From Dyella sp. C11 (GTDB lineage Bacteria > Pseudomonadota > Gammaproteobacteria > Xanthomonadales > Rhodanobacteraceae): 64,000 nt of DNA. Position numbers and translations under genes: made by a program. The stretch spans positions 37,111-101,110 of the forward strand of contig NZ_QAVX01000019.1 of NCBI RefSeq assembly GCF_003121485.1, written 5' to 3'. Under the pieces are notes generated by a model that did no database searches, was not told the DNA's origin, and saw nothing but the letters and a program-made list of their open reading frames with translations. Shown here piece after piece: positions 24,359 through 33,807 of this stretch; position 1 is the stretch's first letter, and each line of letters starts with the position of its first letter.

Positions 24359-25213
24359 ATGGAATGGAGCGACCTGCGCATCCTCCTCGCCATCGCCCGC
24401 GAGGGGACGCTGGGCGCTGCCGCCCGATCCCTCGGCCAGACCCAGCCCACCATGGGCCGGCGGCTTCGCGCGCTGGAATCGGCACTGGGACAAACGCTGT
24501 TCCAGCGCACCAGCGACGGCTTCGTTCTTACCGAAGAAGGCACGCTGGTGGTGCGGCACGCCGAGCGCATGGAGCAGGAAGTGCTGGCCTTCCAGCGCGA
24601 ACTGGCCGGGCAGCACCAGGAGCTTGAGGGCCTGCTTCGGCTCACCTCGTCCGACTGGTTCGGTGCACACGTGCTGCCACCCGTGCTTGCCGAGTTTTCG
24701 CGCGCGCATCCGCGCGTCACCCTGGAACTGCTCACCGACACGCGCTTCCTCAGCCTTGCCCGTCGCGAGGCCGATCTCGCCTTCCGCATCCGGCCGTTCG
24801 ACGAGCCCGACGTGGTGTCGCGCAAGCTGCTGCGCATGCCCTACGGGCTTTACATCAAGCAGGGAATGCCGCCGCCGAAGGCGGGGGATGGCGCCGGTGC
24901 ATCGCTCATCACCATGGACCAGGCATTCGGCGACATGCCGGATGTCGCATGGCTTCAAGCGCACTACCCCAACGCCATCGTGGCGTTTCGCAGCAACGCC
25001 CGTGAGGTGCACGCGCGCCTGTGCGCTCAGGGCGCGGGAATGGCCGTGCTACCTCGACCGCTGGGCGATGCAACCCCGGGCATCGAGCGCATCGAGACCA
25101 GGGAAGAACCACCTTCGCGCGACACCTGGATCGGCTACCACCGCGACCTGCGCCGACTGGCCCGGCTGCGTGCACTGATCGACCTGGTGATCGATCGACT
25201 GGCGGCTGACTGA
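24359..25213 (+). CDS. LysR-family transcriptional regulator
   Basis: A 284-aa protein. The winged helix-turn-helix is at the N-terminus: MEWSDLRILLAIAREGTLGAAARSLGQTQPTMGRRLRALE. The effector-binding domain starts near residue 90 with LEGLLRLTSSDWFGAHVLPPVLAEF. The ATG at 24359 has GGAG 7 nt upstream. It is likely to control the divergent MDR oxidoreductase through the palindrome at 24323-24340, and its own gene. The inducer is unknown. Confidence 0.9.
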   Translation: MEWSDLRILLAIAREGTLGAAARSLGQTQPTMGRRLRALESALGQTLFQRTSDGFVLTEEGTLVVRHAERMEQEVLAFQRELAGQHQELEGLLRLTSSDWFGAHVLPPVLAEFSRAHPRVTLELLTDTRFLSLARREADLAFRIRPFDEPDVVSRKLLRMPYGLYIKQGMPPPKAGDGAGASLITMDQAFGDMPDVAWLQAHYPNAIVAFRSNAREVHARLCAQGAGMAVLPRPLGDATPGIERIETREEPPSRDTWIGYHRDLRRLARLRALIDLVIDRLAAD

Positions 25214-25354
25214 GCCTTACCGGCACGGCTTTTGTATCCCTGTGTATCTGGCCCGGCTCCCGTTACACAGCCTTGCAAACCCGGCCCGCCTGCACACAAA
25301 GCCAACACATCCGCATGGTCTCCTAAGCGCCTTCCAACCACCGGGACGCGTGCC

Positions 25355-26407
25355 ATGTCAGACCCCATCGATCAGAAGCGACGTTCATTCCTCGGTGCGG
25401 CGGCCATTGGCCTCGCCACCGCACCCTTCGCCTTCGGCGCATTCGCCCACGCACAAGGCGCCACGCCGGCAACGGCGGACAACAAGCGCGCCGCCAGCGG
25501 TGGCCATACCTCGTTCAAGGCCATCAAGCATGTCAAAGCGGGCGTGCTCGACGTGGCCTATGCAGAAGACGGCCCCGCGCACGGCAAGCCGGTATTGCTG
25601 CTGCACGGCTGGCCGTATGACATCTACAGCTTCGTCGACGTGGCACCCATCCTTGCCGCCGCCGGCTATCGCGTGATCATTCCCTGGCTGCGCGGCTATG
25701 GCGACACACGCTTCCTTTCGTCGGACACCAAGCGCAACGGCCAGCAGGCGGCGCTGGCAGCAGATGCAATTGCGCTGCTGGATGCGTTGAAGATCGACAA
25801 GGCCATTGTTGCCGGCTTCGATTGGGGCGCACGCACCGCGGACATCCTCGCCGCCGAGTGGCCGGAGCGCGTCAAGGCGCTGGTCTCGGTCAGCGGCTAC
25901 CTGATCGGCAGCCAGGACGCCAATCGCGCACCGCTTCCGCCCAAGGCCGAACTGCAGTGGTGGTATCAGTTCTACTTCGCCACGCCACGCGGCGAGGCGG
26001 GCTACGCCAAGTACACCCACGACTTTGCGCGCCTGATCTGGCAGCTCGCCTCGCCGAAGTGGCAGTTCGACGACGCCACGTTCAATCGCTCGGCCGCCGC
26101 ATTGGACAATCCTGACCAGGTGGCGGTCGCCATCCACAACTATCGCTGGCGGCTGGGTCTGGCCGAGGGAGAGTCGCAATACGACGACCTGGAAAAGAAG
26201 CTCGCCGCGCTGCCCAGCATCGCCGTGCCGACCATCACCATGGAAGGCGACGACAACGGCGCACCGCACCCGGAACCGGCGGCCTATGCGAAGCGCTTCA
26301 CCGGCAAGTACGAGCACCGTCTCGTCACCGGCGGCATTGGCCATAACCTGCCGCAGGAAGCACCCCAGGACTTCGCCAAGGCCGTGATTGACGTCGATCG
26401 CTTCTGA
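25355..26407 (+). CDS. Exported alpha/beta hydrolase, epoxide hydrolase-like
   Basis: A 350-aa protein. The start at 25355 gives a Tat-type signal (KRRSFLGAAAIGL, cleavage near AHA). The fold signature follows: HGWP (84-87, oxyanion loop of epoxide hydrolases), the nucleophile elbow GFDWGA with Asp156, and a late GIGHNLP with the likely catalytic His330. The Asp nucleophile and HGxP motif point to the epoxide hydrolase/haloalkane dehalogenase branch rather than serine esterases. Twin-arginine export suggests folding in the cytoplasm before export. The substrate is unknown. Confidence 0.85.
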   Translation: MSDPIDQKRRSFLGAAAIGLATAPFAFGAFAHAQGATPATADNKRAASGGHTSFKAIKHVKAGVLDVAYAEDGPAHGKPVLLLHGWPYDIYSFVDVAPILAAAGYRVIIPWLRGYGDTRFLSSDTKRNGQQAALAADAIALLDALKIDKAIVAGFDWGARTADILAAEWPERVKALVSVSGYLIGSQDANRAPLPPKAELQWWYQFYFATPRGEAGYAKYTHDFARLIWQLASPKWQFDDATFNRSAAALDNPDQVAVAIHNYRWRLGLAEGESQYDDLEKKLAALPSIAVPTITMEGDDNGAPHPEPAAYAKRFTGKYEHRLVTGGIGHNLPQEAPQDFAKAVIDVDRF

Positions 26408-26505
26408 GTCGCACACCGGCCGGCACGCGTGAAGATGGGCTTGTCGGCCGGCGTGGTAGTTTGGCGCCACACTCCAGTGTCCAACCCCACCGCAAGGAAT
26501 GGATC

Positions 26506-27453
26506 GTGCCTGCCCCGCCGCAACCGGTTGCCACCACGCTGACCCATTCGGCCATTTTCCTGGTCGTAACGTTGAAACCTGGACCGCAGTGCCGCGATAC
26601 GGTGACGGGGTTGTGCAGCGACATGTCCTCGCTGCTGCGCGCCATCGGTTTTCGCCATCCGTTGCGGCGCCTGTCATGCGTGATGGGCTTCGGTTCCGAG
26701 GCGTGGGACCAGCTGTTTGGCCATCCGCGGCCGGCCCATCTTCATCCCTTCCGCGAGATCAAGGGCGTGCACCACGCACCCTCCACGCCAGGCGACCTGC
26801 TGTTCCATATCCGCGCCACGCACATGGACCTGTGTTTCGAGCTGGCGGCGCAGATCATGTCGCGCATCGGCGACGTGGCCACCGTGGTCGACGAAGTGCA
26901 CGGTTTCAAGTATTTCGACGAACGCGACCTGCTGGGCTTCGTGGACGGCACGGAAAATCCGGCGGAACAAGCCGCCGTGGATGCCACCATCGTCGGCCAC
27001 GAGGATGCGGCCTTTGCGGGTGGCAGCTACGTCGTCGTGCAGAAGTACCTGCACGACCTGACGGCGTGGAACGCGGTGCCGGTCGAGCAACAGGAAAAAA
27101 TCATTGGGCGCCACAAACTCTCGGACGTCGAGTTGCGCGAAGAAGAAAAGCCGCCCTACGCGCACAACGTGCTCACCAATATCGAAGAGAACGGCGAACA
27201 GCTGCAGATCGTGCGCGACAACATGCCATTCGGTGAAATTGGCAAGGGAGAATTCGGTACGTATTTCATCGGCTATGCGTGCTCCCCTGCCCGCATCGAA
27301 ACCATGCTCGACAACATGTTCATCGGCAATCCGCCCGGCAACTACGACCGCATCCTGGATTTCAGCAAGGCGGTGACGGGCTCGTTGTACTTCGTGCCGT
27401 CCGCGACATTCCTCGACAACCCGCCGTCATACACGGCAGGCGCAACGAGCTAG
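26506..27453 (+). CDS. Dye-decolourising (DyP-type) heme peroxidase
   Basis: A 315-aa protein; the GTG start at 26506 is preferred because AAGGA precedes it. The DyP hallmark GFVDGTENP lies at residues 144-152, with Asp147 as the distal acid that activates peroxide. Around it are the ferredoxin-like repeats (LLFHIRATHMDLCFELAAQIM) and the later FGTYFIGYACSPARIETMLDNMF. Without a signal peptide it resembles the cytosolic YfeX-like class, which oxidises porphyrinogens and dyes. It stands alone, with no encapsulin gene or cargo-loading tail seen. Confidence 0.9.
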   Translation: MPAPPQPVATTLTHSAIFLVVTLKPGPQCRDTVTGLCSDMSSLLRAIGFRHPLRRLSCVMGFGSEAWDQLFGHPRPAHLHPFREIKGVHHAPSTPGDLLFHIRATHMDLCFELAAQIMSRIGDVATVVDEVHGFKYFDERDLLGFVDGTENPAEQAAVDATIVGHEDAAFAGGSYVVVQKYLHDLTAWNAVPVEQQEKIIGRHKLSDVELREEEKPPYAHNVLTNIEENGEQLQIVRDNMPFGEIGKGEFGTYFIGYACSPARIETMLDNMFIGNPPGNYDRILDFSKAVTGSLYFVPSATFLDNPPSYTAGATS

Positions 27454-27519
27454 CGGCTTCGTTTCGAGCGCCGCCAAGGCGCGGCATGCCAGCCAGGATC
27501 ACGATACAGGGGCGAGGTT

Positions 27520-28281
27520 ATGGAATTCTTCGACTATCCGCTGGCTGTTTTTGCCGCGACCACCGTGGGACTGCTGATCGCGCACGAAGCGGGCTTTCGC
27601 CTTCGCCGGCGCGATACGCATCGCAGCGAAGGGGAACGCAATTCGGAATTGCGCGACGTGCGCAACCAGATCGCGCTGCTGCTGAGCCTGCTGTTGGGTT
27701 TCTCGATGTCGATGGCGTTGAACATCTACAACGCGCGCGGCCAGCTGGTGGTGGATGAAGCCAACGCCATTCGCACGGCTTTCGAGCAATCGCGCCTGAT
27801 GCCACGCCCGATGCCCATGTCGGTATTCCAGGACTATGCGAAGGCGCGCATCATCGCGCTGTCCGAGCATCCCGGCACGGATGCGCGCAACGCCGCACGG
27901 CAGCGTTCATTGGCCATCCGCCAGCAACTGCTCGACGACGCCCAGGCGCAAGCGCACGAATCGGCGTCACCCATCGCCGGCAATTACGGCATGGCGTTGA
28001 GCACCATGTTCAATCGTGCGGTGGAACAACGGGCGGCCAACGACCAGCGCATTCCCGTGGACATGTGGGCGCTGCTGATGGCGCTTTCGGTGCTGGTGGT
28101 CGCCATTGGCGCCTATGGATTGCCCTTCCGCATGGGCTTCACCGAGACCATGATCATCCTGATGATCGCCACGTCACTCGCCTTGATTGCCGACCTGACG
28201 TCGCCTTTCTCGGGATTCATCGATGTGGGACAAGACAGCTTGCGAGGCCTTCTGATGATGGCCGAACCGGCGGCGCACTGA
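27520..28281 (+). CDS. DUF4239 bestrophin-like membrane protein
   Basis: A 253-aa protein with two N-terminal helices (FFDYPLAVFAATTVGLLIAH and ALLLSLLLGFSMSMAL), a long soluble middle region rich in Arg and Gln, and two C-terminal helices (WALLMALSVLVVAIGAYGLPF and TMIILMIATSLALIADL). This arrangement matches the DUF4239 bestrophin-like family of unknown or channel-like function. The start has GGGGCGAGGTT just upstream. It follows the DyP gene by 66 bp on the same strand, possibly as one transcript. Confidence 0.75.
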   Translation: MEFFDYPLAVFAATTVGLLIAHEAGFRLRRRDTHRSEGERNSELRDVRNQIALLLSLLLGFSMSMALNIYNARGQLVVDEANAIRTAFEQSRLMPRPMPMSVFQDYAKARIIALSEHPGTDARNAARQRSLAIRQQLLDDAQAQAHESASPIAGNYGMALSTMFNRAVEQRAANDQRIPVDMWALLMALSVLVVAIGAYGLPFRMGFTETMIILMIATSLALIADLTSPFSGFIDVGQDSLRGLLMMAEPAAH

Positions 28282-28320
28282 ACACGCCGCCCAAGAATTT
28301 CGAGAACCCCCTACCCCTCT

Positions 28321-28447
28321 CGTCATTCCGGCGCAGGCCGGAATCCAGTGACGTTCGTATCGGTCTTCGCCGAGCGCTAGACGCCTGGCGCCTAGAGGCA
28401 AGAACAAATACTGAGGTAACTGGACTCCGGCCTGCGCCGGAATGACG
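28321..28447. repeat. REP-type inverted repeat (CGTCATTCC family, copy 1)
   Basis: A 29-nt arm at 28321-28349 (beginning CGTCATTCCGGCG) is matched in reverse complement at 28419-28447 with one mismatch. The same family occurs at 31568-31677. It lies between the DUF4239 and msrA genes, fills most of that gap, and probably serves as a terminator of both. Confidence 0.85.
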
Positions 28448-28487
28448 GTCAGCAAATCAGCCTACGTCCCCGCAGGCACCCAAAGCA

Positions 28488-28997
28488 TCACGCCTGCCGA
28501 CGCGGCAACCGCCAGCCCGGACGGATGAAGTGGCAGGTGTAGCCGTTCGGGATGCGTTCCAGGTAATCCTGATGCTCCGGTTCGGCTTCCCAGAACGGAC
28601 CCGCCGGCTCGATCTCGGTCACCACCTTGCCGGGCCACAGGCCGGAGGCATCGACATCGGCCACCGTGTCTTCCGCCACCTGTTTCTGCTGGTCGTCGAC
28701 GTAATAGATGGCCGAGCGGTAGCTCATGCCCACGTCGTTGCCCTGGCGGTTCCTGGTGCTCGGATCGTGGATCTGGAAGAAGAACTCAAGAATCTGGCGG
28801 TAGCTGACCTGGCTCGGGTCAAACTCGATCTCGATGGCCTCGGCGTGCGTGCCGTGGTTGCGGTACGTCGCGTTCGGAACGTCACCGCCCGTGTAACCCA
28901 CGCGCGTGGAAATCACGCCAGGAATCTTGCGGATCAGATCCTGCATGCCCCAAAAGCAGCCGCCCGCAAGGATGGCCTTTTCGCGTTGCGTCGTCAT
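28488..28997 (-). CDS. msrA: Peptide methionine sulfoxide reductase A
   Basis: A 169-aa cytosolic enzyme that reduces the S-epimer of methionine sulfoxide in proteins. The active site is [18 protein letters not shown] with the nucleophilic Cys14; [15 protein letters not shown] and the FEDP-like segment [17 protein letters not shown] are also typical. The start at 28997 is chosen because GGGAG lies 6 nt upstream; an ATG at 29009 has no ribosome binding site. No resolving cysteines follow at the C-terminus, so it may be the thioredoxin-direct type. It is a single gene next to a repeat. Confidence 0.95.
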   Translation of the reverse strand: MTTQREKAILAGGCFWGMQDLIRKIPGVISTRVGYTGGDVPNATYRNHGTHAEAIEIEFDPSQVSYRQILEFFFQIHDPSTRNRQGNDVGMSYRSAIYYVDDQQKQVAEDTVADVDASGLWPGKVVTEIEPAGPFWEAEPEHQDYLERIPNGYTCHFIRPGWRLPRRQA

Positions 28998-29235
28998 GGT
29001 GTCTCCCATGGAGTTGATATCGGGGACGCCCGGGTGAGGATGCCGGGCGGGGTCATCAGGTTATTCGCTCGACACCCCTTCTGGGTTACCCGAATGGGCA
29101 TGCGATGCCACCACCCTACTCTTCTCACCACAAGCTGCGCCTAAACTTAAGCAACCTGCTCCCACCAAGGAGCGCCACCGACGATGTCGCAGGCCTGGCC
29201 CCCCGTTCCCGATCACCCGCATGGAGCATCACGGC

Positions 29236-29679
29236 ATGTCGTATCGCATCGCGCTGGAAGAAAAGCCCAACAACACCGACATCAACACCATCATCCAGGG
29301 CCTGACCGCCTACAACCAGAGCAAGGCCAACGGTGATACGCCGCAATACCTGGTCGCTACCGCAAGGAACGAGGAAGGCACCGTCGTCGGCGGCGTGGTC
29401 GCTGCGATTTACCTGGGCTGGCTGCAGGTGAGCGCGCTGTGGCTGGCCGACGAGTTGCGCGGCAACGGTTACGGCAGCCAGCTGCTTGCGCTGGTGGAAG
29501 ACGCCGCCGCGCGACAGGGATGCGCCAATGCCTTCCTGGAAACGCTGAGCTTTCAGGCGCTGCCGTTCTATGAGAAGCGCGGCTACACCGTGTTCAGCCG
29601 TCTCGCCGATTTTCCGCCTGGCGGCGCCCGCTATGCCTTGACCAAGGCGTTGCCGGTCATGGCAAACGTGGAGTCGTGA
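29236..29679 (+). CDS. GNAT-family N-acetyltransferase
   Basis: A 147-aa protein. The acetyl-CoA loop is seen as WLADELRGNGYGSQLLALVEDAAARQGC, with the R-G-N-G-Y-G motif A, followed by FLETLSFQALPFYEKRGYTVFSRL (motif B). The ATG at 29236 (MSYRIALEEKP) has GGAG 9 nt upstream and is preferred to one five codons earlier. The substrate is unknown; small bacterial members acetylate amines, antibiotics or protein N-termini. A second GNAT gene follows after 16 bp. Confidence 0.88.
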   Translation: MSYRIALEEKPNNTDINTIIQGLTAYNQSKANGDTPQYLVATARNEEGTVVGGVVAAIYLGWLQVSALWLADELRGNGYGSQLLALVEDAAARQGCANAFLETLSFQALPFYEKRGYTVFSRLADFPPGGARYALTKALPVMANVES

Positions 29680-29695
29680 CCAGCAGGCCGCAACC

Positions 29696-30157
29696 ATGCA
29701 CATCCGCAAGGCCACCATCGACGATGCTGCCACCAGCTTCGCCATCCGCCGCGAAGCCATACGCGCGCAATGCCATGGCCACTATGCACAACGCGAGCTG
29801 GATGTATGGACGTCCGGCGAGATGTCGCACGTATTCGCCCGGCGCGTGGCCGAGCATTTCCAGGTTGCCATCGTCGATGGGCAGATTGTCGGGACGGGTA
29901 TGATCGACCTTGCCACGGGCAAGCTCGACGCCATCTTCGTCTTGCCTGCCTACATGCGGTGCGGCGTGGGCCGCGCCATGGTCGATCACCTGGAAGCGAT
30001 GGCGCGCGAGGCCGGGATTCGGGAAATCAGCCTGGAATCCACCTTGAACGCGGCGCCCTTCTACCGCGCACTGGGCTTCGAAGGCGAAGGCCGCTCCAGC
30101 TACACCTCGTCGCTGGGCGTCACGCTTACCTGTGTGCCGATGGTCAAACACATCTGA
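29696..30157 (+). CDS. GNAT-family N-acetyltransferase
   Basis: A 153-aa single-domain acetyltransferase. The acetyl-CoA binding segment is FVLPAYMRCGVGRAMVDHLEAMAREAG (C-G-V-G-R in motif A), followed by ISLESTLNAAPFYRALGFEGEG. It starts MHIRKATIDDAATSFAIRREAI, the usual N-terminus of ElaA/YafP-like members. It lies 16 bp after another GNAT gene of different sequence, so the pair is probably co-transcribed. The substrate is unknown. Confidence 0.88.
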   Translation: MHIRKATIDDAATSFAIRREAIRAQCHGHYAQRELDVWTSGEMSHVFARRVAEHFQVAIVDGQIVGTGMIDLATGKLDAIFVLPAYMRCGVGRAMVDHLEAMAREAGIREISLESTLNAAPFYRALGFEGEGRSSYTSSLGVTLTCVPMVKHI

Positions 30158-30193
30158 CGCCACAGGATCGGATGCAGGCTTAGGGCCGGCGCA

Positions 30194-31420
30194 TCAGCAC
30201 GGTTCAACCGCTGCCGTTGCCTCGCCGCGGCGATCCATGGCAATGGACACAAACCACAGCAGCAGTCCGCCCAACGCGAGGCCACTACCCACCCAGCCGG
30301 GCGAGGTCCAGCCGTAGCCGTTGGCAATCGCCAGCCCGCCAAGGAACGGACCCAGCGCATTGGCCGTGTTGAACGCGGAATGGTTGAGCGACGCCGCGAG
30401 GCCTTGCGCGTCGCCGGCTACGTCCATCAACCGCGTTTGCAAGACCGTGCCGAGTGCGCCACCGACGCCGATGAGGAACACCACCGCGCTGAGTGTCAGC
30501 ACGTTGCCCGCGGTGAACGGAAAGATCGCCAGCAACACCATGCTCCACACCAGCAGGCCGCCCGCCGTACGCATCAATGCGCGATCGGCGAACACCGGAA
30601 TCACCATGTTGCCCAGCGTCATGCCGACGCCGAACACGCCCATCACCCACGGCACGGCATCCAGCGACATGTGCGTCACCTTCAGCAGGATGTCCGCCAG
30701 ATACGTGTACACCGCGAACATGCCGCCAAAACCGATGGCGCCGATGCCCAATGTCAACCACACCTGCGAACGCTTCAACGCGCCCAGCTCACGCAAGGGG
30801 CTGGCGTTCGCATCGGCGGGCGTGTTCGGCGCAAAGGCGAGCACCGCGCTCATGGTGGCCACGCCCAGCATCGCCACCAACGCGAAACTCCAGCGCCAAC
30901 CCACCGCCTGCCCCAGCCAGCTGGCCAGTGGCACGCCCACGATGGTGGCGCAGGTCAGTCCAAGAAACATTTGCCCCACGGCGCGCGTGCGCCGGTTCGG
31001 CGGCACCAGCGAACTGGCCACCAGTGCGCCCACACCGAAATACGCGCCGTGCGGCAGGCCACTGAGGAAGCGAAACACCAGCATCCAGTGGTAGTTCGGC
31101 GACAGGCCCGTGAGTCCGTTGAACAGCGTGAACATCGCCATCAGCATCAACAGCAACCGACGGCGCGGCATGCGCGCGCCCAGCACAGTGATCACCGGCG
31201 CACCCACCACCACGCCCAGCGCATAGGCGCTGATGGCATGGCCCGCCGTCGGCGCATCAATGCCCAGCCCCTGCGCGAACAGCGGCAGCATGCTCATCGA
31301 TGCGAATTCCGTCGTGCCGATGGCGAAACCGCCCACAGCCAGCGCAAGGATGACTAGCCCCACATGGGGAACGCGAACGGGCGGCGTGCCCGGATCGAGG
31401 GCGGGAGCAGAAGCGGACAT
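30194..31420 (-). CDS. MFS transporter (AraJ/Cml-type drug or sugar efflux)
   Basis: A 408-aa protein with about twelve membrane helices. The N-terminus VGLVILALAVGGFAIGTTEFASMSMLPLFAQGLG is the signature of the DHA1 subgroup that includes AraJ, SotB and chloramphenicol exporters. The loop GARMPRRRLLL is the MFS motif A. The family expels small molecules using the proton gradient; the substrate cannot be assigned. The gene ends 37 bp from the convergent GNAT gene. Confidence 0.9.
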   Translation of the reverse strand: MSASAPALDPGTPPVRVPHVGLVILALAVGGFAIGTTEFASMSMLPLFAQGLGIDAPTAGHAISAYALGVVVGAPVITVLGARMPRRRLLLMLMAMFTLFNGLTGLSPNYHWMLVFRFLSGLPHGAYFGVGALVASSLVPPNRRTRAVGQMFLGLTCATIVGVPLASWLGQAVGWRWSFALVAMLGVATMSAVLAFAPNTPADANASPLRELGALKRSQVWLTLGIGAIGFGGMFAVYTYLADILLKVTHMSLDAVPWVMGVFGVGMTLGNMVIPVFADRALMRTAGGLLVWSMVLLAIFPFTAGNVLTLSAVVFLIGVGGALGTVLQTRLMDVAGDAQGLAASLNHSAFNTANALGPFLGGLAIANGYGWTSPGWVGSGLALGGLLLWFVSIAMDRRGEATAAVEPC

Positions 31421-31567
31421 GAGGGGACTCGGCCGAGGGGATCAGGCGCATTGGTGCGATGCAGCATGCACAGCATAGCGGCTGGGCGGGTAGATGGCCA
31501 GCCGATGCGCGTGGCTGAGGGGCGTCATCAATGCTCGCAGCGCTGCTGGAAAGCCGTGCCTCTTGCT

Positions 31568-31677
31568 CGTCATTCCCGCGAAGGCGGGAATCCAGTGACT
31601 TTTCGCACTGCACTAAGGCACTGGATGACCGGCCCTGCGGCCGTTGAAAAGTACCTCCCGCCTTCGCGGGAATGACG
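31568..31677. repeat. REP-type inverted repeat (CGTCATTCC family, copy 2)
   Basis: The arm at 31568-31588 (beginning CGTCATTCCCGCG) is matched exactly in reverse complement at 31657-31677. It is related to the pair at 28321-28447, sharing CGTCATTCC and GGAATCCAGT. It sits in the 361-bp gap between the MFS gene and motB. I see no gene in that gap. Confidence 0.85.
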
Positions 31678-31781
31678 GTGAGGAAAATGAAGACCGCGGG
31701 GAATTCTTTTAATCAGCAACGAGGCCAAGCGAAGCATCATCAACCTGGTGTCCAACCCCGCACATCACTTCACGCACCGCC

Positions 31782-32822
31782 TCAAGGCGAATTCGGCGGA
31801 CTCTGCGCCACGTTGTCCGCATCGCCGCCACTCGCCGGCTGGCCCGGTGACACCGTAATGATCGCCGGCGCAGCAGCCACCACCGGCGTAACGGCAGGCA
31901 GCATCGCCGTGGGCGCCTTTTCATCGACCGGACCGCTTTCCTGCGAAAGCGAATTCGCCTCGGCCTGCTTGTTCATCACGATGATGCTGATGCGGCGATT
32001 GATCGGATCGCCAGGATTCGCGCGATCAAACGGTACCGACGACGCCAGGCCCACCACGCGCGCGATCTTGTCTTCGGTCAAACCACCGGTGAGCAAGGCA
32101 CGACGTGCGGCGTTGGCGCGGTCGGCGGAAAGCTCCCAGTTGCTGTACTGATGATCACTGGTATACGGCGCGTCGTCCGTGTGACCCGACAGGCTGATGC
32201 GATTGGGCACGCGATTGATGAAGCCCGCCAGCTCCTGAAGAATCGTGGTGGTGTATGGCCGCAGCTGCGCGCTGCCCAGGTCGAACATCGGGCGGTTCTG
32301 CTTGTCCACGATCTGGATGCGCAAGCCTTCGGGCGTAATGTCCAGCAGCAGCTGATCCTTGAAAGGCTCCAGCGCCTGGCTGCTTTGAATGGCCGCCTGC
32401 AGTTGCTGCATCAGCTCTTCAAGCCGCGCGCGTTCCTGCTTGCGCGCTTCCTTCTCGATCTCCTTCGGATCGGCGGCCACGGCGGCGTTGGCCTTGTCGT
32501 GCCCGGGGCCATGCGGCAAATCCATCGCGCCGCCCAGCTTGATCATCGCGTTGCTGGCACCGCCCGGCCCGTTCGTGCCCGAAGGCGCCATGGTGGCCGT
32601 GCCGTGCGTCATGCTCGGGTTCTTGAAGTATTCCGAAATGGCCGCGCGCTGTTCACGCGTGCCCACGCCAATCAGCCACATCACCAGGAAGAACGCCATC
32701 ATCGCGGTCACGAAGTCCGCATAAGCGACCTTCCACGCGCCGCCATGATGTCCGTGCGCATGCCGCTTGATGCGGCGTATGACGATAGGCGCCGGGGCCT
32801 GGCCTTCGCCCTGCTCGCTCAC
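31782..32822 (-). CDS. motB: Flagellar motor stator protein MotB
   Basis: A 346-aa inner membrane protein. The single helix VAYADFVTAMMAFFLVMWLIGV carries the proton-binding Asp36 that drives rotation. A plug/linker region follows, then the OmpA-like peptidoglycan-binding domain (ISLSGHTDDAPY, then NWELSADRANAARRALL, then DPINRRISIIVMNK). It overlaps motA by 4 bp (ATGA), so the two are translationally coupled. Membrane and plug segments have normal length, and the Ala/Pro-rich tail beyond the OmpA domain is long. Confidence 0.95.
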   Translation of the reverse strand: MSEQGEGQAPAPIVIRRIKRHAHGHHGGAWKVAYADFVTAMMAFFLVMWLIGVGTREQRAAISEYFKNPSMTHGTATMAPSGTNGPGGASNAMIKLGGAMDLPHGPGHDKANAAVAADPKEIEKEARKQERARLEELMQQLQAAIQSSQALEPFKDQLLLDITPEGLRIQIVDKQNRPMFDLGSAQLRPYTTTILQELAGFINRVPNRISLSGHTDDAPYTSDHQYSNWELSADRANAARRALLTGGLTEDKIARVVGLASSVPFDRANPGDPINRRISIIVMNKQAEANSLSQESGPVDEKAPTAMLPAVTPVVAAAPAIITVSPGQPASGGDADNVAQSPPNSP

Positions 32823-33694
32823 GTGGCCGCCTTGGCGCGGGGCGCTGCCGACTTCAAGTGTTCTTCAAGATCCAGGAAGCCCGGTCGTGAATGCGTGGCG
32901 AGCGACTTGCGCGCGAACTCCACCGACACCTTGGGGTTGTAGCCGCGCAGGCTGGCGAGCAAGGCGATCTTCACGCACTCGAATGCCTTGCCGTCTTCCT
33001 GCACGCGGTTTTCCATGGCGGCACCCACCGGGCCGATGAAGCCATAGCACAGCAGAATGCCGAGGAACGTACCGACCAGCGCACCCGCAATGTGCGCGCC
33101 GATCTTCGATGTATCGCCATCGAGCTGCGACATGGTTTCCACAATGCCAAGCACCGCCGCCACGATGCCGAAACCCGGCAGCGCGTCGGCCATCTTGGTC
33201 ACCGCCGTCGCCGGTGCCATGGCTTCGTGATGATGGGTTTCCAGCTCTACTTCCAGCAGCTGTTCCAGCTCGATCGGATTCATGCTGCCGCCCACCATCA
33301 GGCGCAGGCAGTCGGTGGTGAATTCGATCAGGTGGTGTTCGCGCAGCAGACGCGGATAGGCGGAGAACAGTGAGCTGTTCTGCGGATCTTCGATGTGTTC
33401 TTCCACACCGAGCAGGCCTTCCTTGCGGATCAGGCTGAAAAGGTCGTACAGCATCGACAGCAGGTCGATGTAATCCTGCTTCTTGTACTTGGGTCCCTTG
33501 AGCAGGCCCACCGCATCGCGCACGGCACCCTTCACCACCTTGGGCGAATTGGCCGACAGAAACGCGCCCAGCGCGCCGCCGCCGATGATCAGCAGCTCGT
33601 ACGGTTGCCACAGCGCCGCAATCTGGCCGTGCGACAGCACAAAGCCGCCAAGCACGCACACCACCACCACCACCGCTCCGATCAGGACCAACAT
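32819..33694 (-). CDS. motA: Flagellar motor stator protein MotA
   Basis: A 291-aa protein with the four-helix MotA fold: MLVLIGAVVVVVCVLGGFVL and PYELLIIGGGALGAFLSANS at the start, and ALPGFGIVAAVLGIVETMSQL and IAGALVGTFLGILLCYGFIGP in the second half. The cytoplasmic loop carries the charged residues that contact the FliG rotor. With MotB it forms the proton-driven stator. GGAG lies 6 nt before the ATG. The other flagellar genes are not in this window, which is common because motAB often sits apart. Confidence 0.95.
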   Translation of the reverse strand: MLVLIGAVVVVVCVLGGFVLSHGQIAALWQPYELLIIGGGALGAFLSANSPKVVKGAVRDAVGLLKGPKYKKQDYIDLLSMLYDLFSLIRKEGLLGVEEHIEDPQNSSLFSAYPRLLREHHLIEFTTDCLRLMVGGSMNPIELEQLLEVELETHHHEAMAPATAVTKMADALPGFGIVAAVLGIVETMSQLDGDTSKIGAHIAGALVGTFLGILLCYGFIGPVGAAMENRVQEDGKAFECVKIALLASLRGYNPKVSVEFARKSLATHSRPGFLDLEEHLKSAAPRAKAAT

Positions 33695-33807
33695 ATTCGC
33701 TCCGGGATACGGAGCCGATGTCTCCGTGCAAGACGCTTATCGGCGGTTGCCGGAGAAAATTGAGAAAGCGTTTTCACGCCAAGCCATGAGGCTACGACAC
33801 GTAAATC

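Noticed and set aside
26412..26454. Possible terminator after the epoxide hydrolase-like gene
   Set aside because: Only 12 of 14 arm positions pair, the loop is large and no T-tract follows.
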